Shown here: positions 61,667 through 64,000 of the stretch, one piece after another
How the letters are laid out: each line of letters opens with the position of its first letter
Numbering within the stretch: position 1 is the stretch's first letter
Assembly: GCF_013778305.1 (NCBI RefSeq)
Contig: NZ_JACEIC010000002.1
Span: 3,063,669-3,127,668 of the forward strand
Direction of reading: 5' to 3'
DNA from: Nocardioides agri
GTDB lineage: Bacteria; Actinomycetota; Actinomycetes; Propionibacteriales; Nocardioidaceae
DNA: 64,000 nucleotides
Program-made: the position numbers and the translations under genes
The notes under the pieces: generated by a model
The model's input: the letters and a program-made list of their open reading frames with translations, nothing else
What the model was told of the DNA's origin: nothing
Databases searched by the model: none

Positions 61667-62206
61667 TCAGCCGCCGGCAATCTCGCCGACCCGGGCGAGC
61701 CAGGCCGCCGCCGCCCCGTCGTACGGCGTCCGCCCGCCGGAGACGGCCGCCTCGACCTGCCGGCACGACGCGAGCGCGGCCTCGACGACCTCGTCCGGGT
61801 AGCCGAAGCGCACCCGGTGGTCGGCGAACTCGTCCTCGTCGTCCACCCACACCCGCCCGGTCGGCCCGCACACCACGTCGAGGTCGAGGTCGACGGCACG
61901 CAGCACCGCGCCGTCCCACCGTGGTGGCGTCGTGATGTCGACGTAGACGCGCACCGGTCCACCCGTGTCGTGGAACGTCGCGAGCCAGCCGCGCGCGGAC
62001 GCCGGTCCGGGCGGCGGGGCGAGGCCGACCTGGGCCGTGGGGGCCACGTAGGTGACGCCCGGGCGGGTCATCACCGTGCTCTGCGGGATCCCCAGCCAGT
62101 CGCCGTGCTCGTCGGTGCCGAGGAAGGTCGCCTCGAACTCCCAGTGCGGCCGGTCGACCCACTTCGACATCACGACGCGTACGGCGGTGCCGGGCGACAG
62201 GCTCAC
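61667..62206 (-). CDS. DUF402 protein
   Basis: A 179-residue FomD/DUF402-like protein. The core WLATFHDTGGPVRVYVDITTPPRWDGAVLRAVDLDLDVV is the family signature. DUF402 members are nucleotidyl-phosphate hydrolases in known cases, but this gene has no pathway context. The GTG start sits just before the conserved region; upstream extension would enter the divergent ThrE-type gene. Confidence 0.82.
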   Translation of the reverse strand: MSLSPGTAVRVVMSKWVDRPHWEFEATFLGTDEHGDWLGIPQSTVMTRPGVTYVAPTAQVGLAPPPGPASARGWLATFHDTGGPVRVYVDITTPPRWDGAVLRAVDLDLDVVCGPTGRVWVDDEDEFADHRVRFGYPDEVVEAALASCRQVEAAVSGGRTPYDGAAAAWLARVGEIAGG

Positions 62207-62243
62207 GTGACCTGTGTACCAGTCGGCTGCCACGATGTGCGGC

Positions 62244-63599
62244 ATGGCGGAGGCGCGCGAGCTCAACCTGACGCTGGACTTCTGCCTGCGGGTCGGCGAG
62301 GTGCTGCTGTCATCCGGCGCGGGCGCCGCCGACGTCACCGCGACCATGCAGGCGCTGGCGTGGCAGCTGGGCGTCAAGAACGTCGAGGTCGACGTGACGT
62401 TCACGTCGCTGGCGATGGGCTTCCAGCCGGACCCCGAGGAGCCGGCGTTCGTGCTGATCCGTCAGGTCAAGCAGCGGGAGATCGACTACGCCGACCTGAC
62501 CGAGGTCGACCACCTGGTCCGCGACGTGCTGCGGGGGGACGCCGACCTCAAGGAGGCACGGCAGCGGCTGGCGCGGATCGTGTCGTCCGGCCACCCGGTG
62601 CCGCGCTGGGCGGCGACCCTCGGCTGGGGCGCGATGTGCGCCGGTGTCGGCCTCCAGTTGGGCGGCGGCCTCGCCGTCGTCGCGATTGCGTTCGTCGCGG
62701 CGGTGGCCATCGACCGGCTGCTGCTGGTGATGGCCCGCCGCCGGCTGCCGTTCTTCTACCGTCAGGTCGCGGGCGGGGCGGTCGCGGCACTGATCGCGGT
62801 CGCCGGTGCGGCCTTCCTCGACGACCTCGACCTGTCGGTGGTCGTCACCGCGAACATCATCATGCTGCTCGCCGGCATCGGGTTCATGGGTGCCCTGCAC
62901 GACGCGCTGTCGGGCTTCTACGTCACCGCCGGGGCCCGGCTCACCGAGGCGCTGCTCGCGACCGCGGGGATCATCGCCGGCGTCAGCGGCGGCCTCCAGG
63001 TCGGCACCGCCTTCGGGGTCGACGTGGGCCGGCTCGAGCCGGGCGCGGTCGCCGACCTCGGGCAGGCGTCGGCGCTGGCGTTCGGTGCGGCGGTCTGTGC
63101 GGCGTCGTTCGGCTTCGCGTCCTACGCCCCGTGGCGGGCGCTGCCGCCGATCGGCCTCATCGCGGCCGTGGCGATCCTGATCAGCCAGTCCGCCGAGGCG
63201 ACGAGCAGCCTGGGGCGGGCGTGGCCGACCGCGGTGGCCGCGTTCTTCGTCGGCCTGGTCAGCTACGGCATCTCGGCGCGCCTCAAGGTGCCGCCCCTGG
63301 TCGTGGTCGTGCCGGCGATCGTCCCGATGCTGCCGGGTCTGTCGATCTACCGCGGCCTCAGCCTGCTCACCGAGGGTCCTGCGGCGACGTCCGAGGGGCT
63401 GCTGGCGATCATCACCGCGGCCGCCGTCGCGCTGGCGCTCGCCGCTGGCGTGATCCTGGGCGAGTACGTCGCGCAGCCGCTGCAGCGCGAGGCGCGCCGC
63501 CTCGAGAGCCGGCTGGCGGGACCGCGGCTCGTCGGCCCCCTCCGGATCCGGCCGCCGAAGCCGAAGCGGGTCAGACGATCGTCGTCCTCGGAGGCATGA
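62244..63599 (+). CDS. Threonine/serine exporter-like (ThrE-family) membrane protein
   Basis: A 451-residue protein: an N-terminal cytoplasmic domain (about 10-115, LSSGAGAADVTATMQALAWQLGV) and about ten helices in two blocks (115-260 and 295-430; the second starts LGQASALAFGAAVCAASFGF), as in ThrE (PF06738 plus PF12821). Start could be ATG 62235 or 62244, neither with a clear ribosome-binding site. The last 29 bp overlap the converging SDR gene. Confidence 0.88.
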   Translation: MAEARELNLTLDFCLRVGEVLLSSGAGAADVTATMQALAWQLGVKNVEVDVTFTSLAMGFQPDPEEPAFVLIRQVKQREIDYADLTEVDHLVRDVLRGDADLKEARQRLARIVSSGHPVPRWAATLGWGAMCAGVGLQLGGGLAVVAIAFVAAVAIDRLLLVMARRRLPFFYRQVAGGAVAALIAVAGAAFLDDLDLSVVVTANIIMLLAGIGFMGALHDALSGFYVTAGARLTEALLATAGIIAGVSGGLQVGTAFGVDVGRLEPGAVADLGQASALAFGAAVCAASFGFASYAPWRALPPIGLIAAVAILISQSAEATSSLGRAWPTAVAAFFVGLVSYGISARLKVPPLVVVVPAIVPMLPGLSIYRGLSLLTEGPAATSEGLLAIITAAAVALALAAGVILGEYVAQPLQREARRLESRLAGPRLVGPLRIRPPKPKRVRRSSSSEA

Positions 63600-64000
63600 C
63601 CTTGCGCGCGCTGCGCGCGACGATGTCCTGGTAGCGCGACCCGGTCAGCTTCGCGAGCTGGTGCACCGCGTGCGCGTCGATGCCGACCAGCACGCGCGCC
63701 TTGTCCTTCTCGACCCCCGCCACGATGATCTCCGCGGCTCGCTCGGGCGTCATCCGGGCCAGCTTCTCGTCGAAGAGCCGCGCGGTCTCGGCCTTGTCCT
63801 CCTTGGCCGACACCCGGGCGTTGCGGGCGATCGCGGTCTTGATGCCGCCCGGGTGCACGACGGTCACCCCGACGCGGTGGCCGGCGACCAGCATCTCCTC
63901 ACGGATCGCCTCGGTCATCCCGCGCACGGCGTACTTGGCGGCGTTGTACATGCTCTGCCCGGGCATCGACACCAGCCCGAACAGCGAGGAGATGTTGACC
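63571..64000 (-). CDS. Short-chain dehydrogenase/reductase (5' end outside window)
   Basis: The C-terminal 142 residues of a classical SDR. The catalytic Ser and YxxxK are visible (VNISSLFG; YNAAKYAVRG), as is VHPGGIKTAIARNA. The N-terminal cofactor site lies beyond the window. It overlaps the ThrE-family gene by 29 bp at the 3' end. Confidence 0.88.
   Translation of the reverse strand, partial: VNISSLFGLVSMPGQSMYNAAKYAVRGMTEAIREEMLVAGHRVGVTVVHPGGIKTAIARNARVSAKEDKAETARLFDEKLARMTPERAAEIIVAGVEKDKARVLVGIDAHAVHQLAKLTGSRYQDIVARSARKVMPPRTTIV

Noticed and set aside
1-64000. Prophage, integrative element, tRNA, rRNA or CRISPR
   Set aside because: No integrase, transposase, phage structural gene, att duplication, cloverleaf or repeat-spacer array could be recognised on either strand.

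Overview
The window is high-GC DNA (roughly 70% or more) with dense, tightly packed genes, many GTG starts, mycothiol-type enzymes, a GlgM/GlgC pair, WS/DGAT acyltransferase, PASTA kinase and many TANNNT boxes 6-8 nt before start codons. Together these point to an actinobacterium, most likely Propionibacteriales and Nocardioides-like. The genus is inference; the phylum is well supported. It looks like ordinary chromosome: I see no prophage, insertion sequence, CRISPR array, rRNA or tRNA.

Layout. 1-9.7 kb: end of an Excalibur protein, fatty-acid desaturase, class II amidotransferase, divergent MerR/Hsp20 pair, small secreted and membrane proteins, anti-sigma-type ATPase, SBF transporter, a broken LPXTG remnant and a large secreted M6 metalloprotease. 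9.9-17 kb: MFS exporter, rlmC with a TraR/DksA-type protein, a LuxR-type two-component system and an MMPL transporter ending in an inverted-repeat cluster. 17-21.9 kb: TfoX-like protein, methyltransferase, tiny basic protein, aldo/keto reductase, MBL-fold protein, HxlR regulator and hydrolase. 21.9-25.4 kb: a copper ATPase with a fused extracellular C-terminal domain behind a CsoR-type palindrome. 25.5-29.9 kb: six translationally coupled genes (ECF sigma, six-helix zinc-finger anti-sigma, ABC ATPase, two membrane proteins, nucleoside-hydrolase lipoprotein).

30.6-38.2 kb: a complete sugar-uptake and glycan-degradation locus (LacI regulator with palindromic operator, solute-binding lipoprotein, two permeases, a secreted PF10091/GH144-like enzyme, an intracellular GH39-like enzyme). 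It has no ATPase of its own. 38.3-42.3 kb: DUF4234 protein, secreted GH15 glucoamylase, permuted-papain-like protein, small proteins and a block of three long hairpins. 42.3-48.7 kb: paired acyl-CoA dehydrogenases, secreted protein, gluconate kinase and permease, DUF1707 membrane protein. 48.7-52.5 kb: glycogen genes glgA/glgC in a 39-bp divergent arrangement, Mug. 52.5-64 kb: lipoprotein, phosphodiester-glycosidase-family protein, solitary beta-class DNA methyltransferase, WS/DGAT, PASTA kinase, FUSC transporter, a DinB2-type polymerase with a leucine steric gate, GCS2-type ligase, DUF402 protein, ThrE-type exporter and a partial SDR.

Recurring architecture: start sites are often leaderless. 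Convergent genes either abut or overlap without a hairpin, or are separated by a gap holding strong inverted repeats. The best candidates for undescribed biology are the sigma/ABC/nucleoside-hydrolase operon, the glycan locus, the CopA fusion, and a family of ~48-residue basic proteins present twice.
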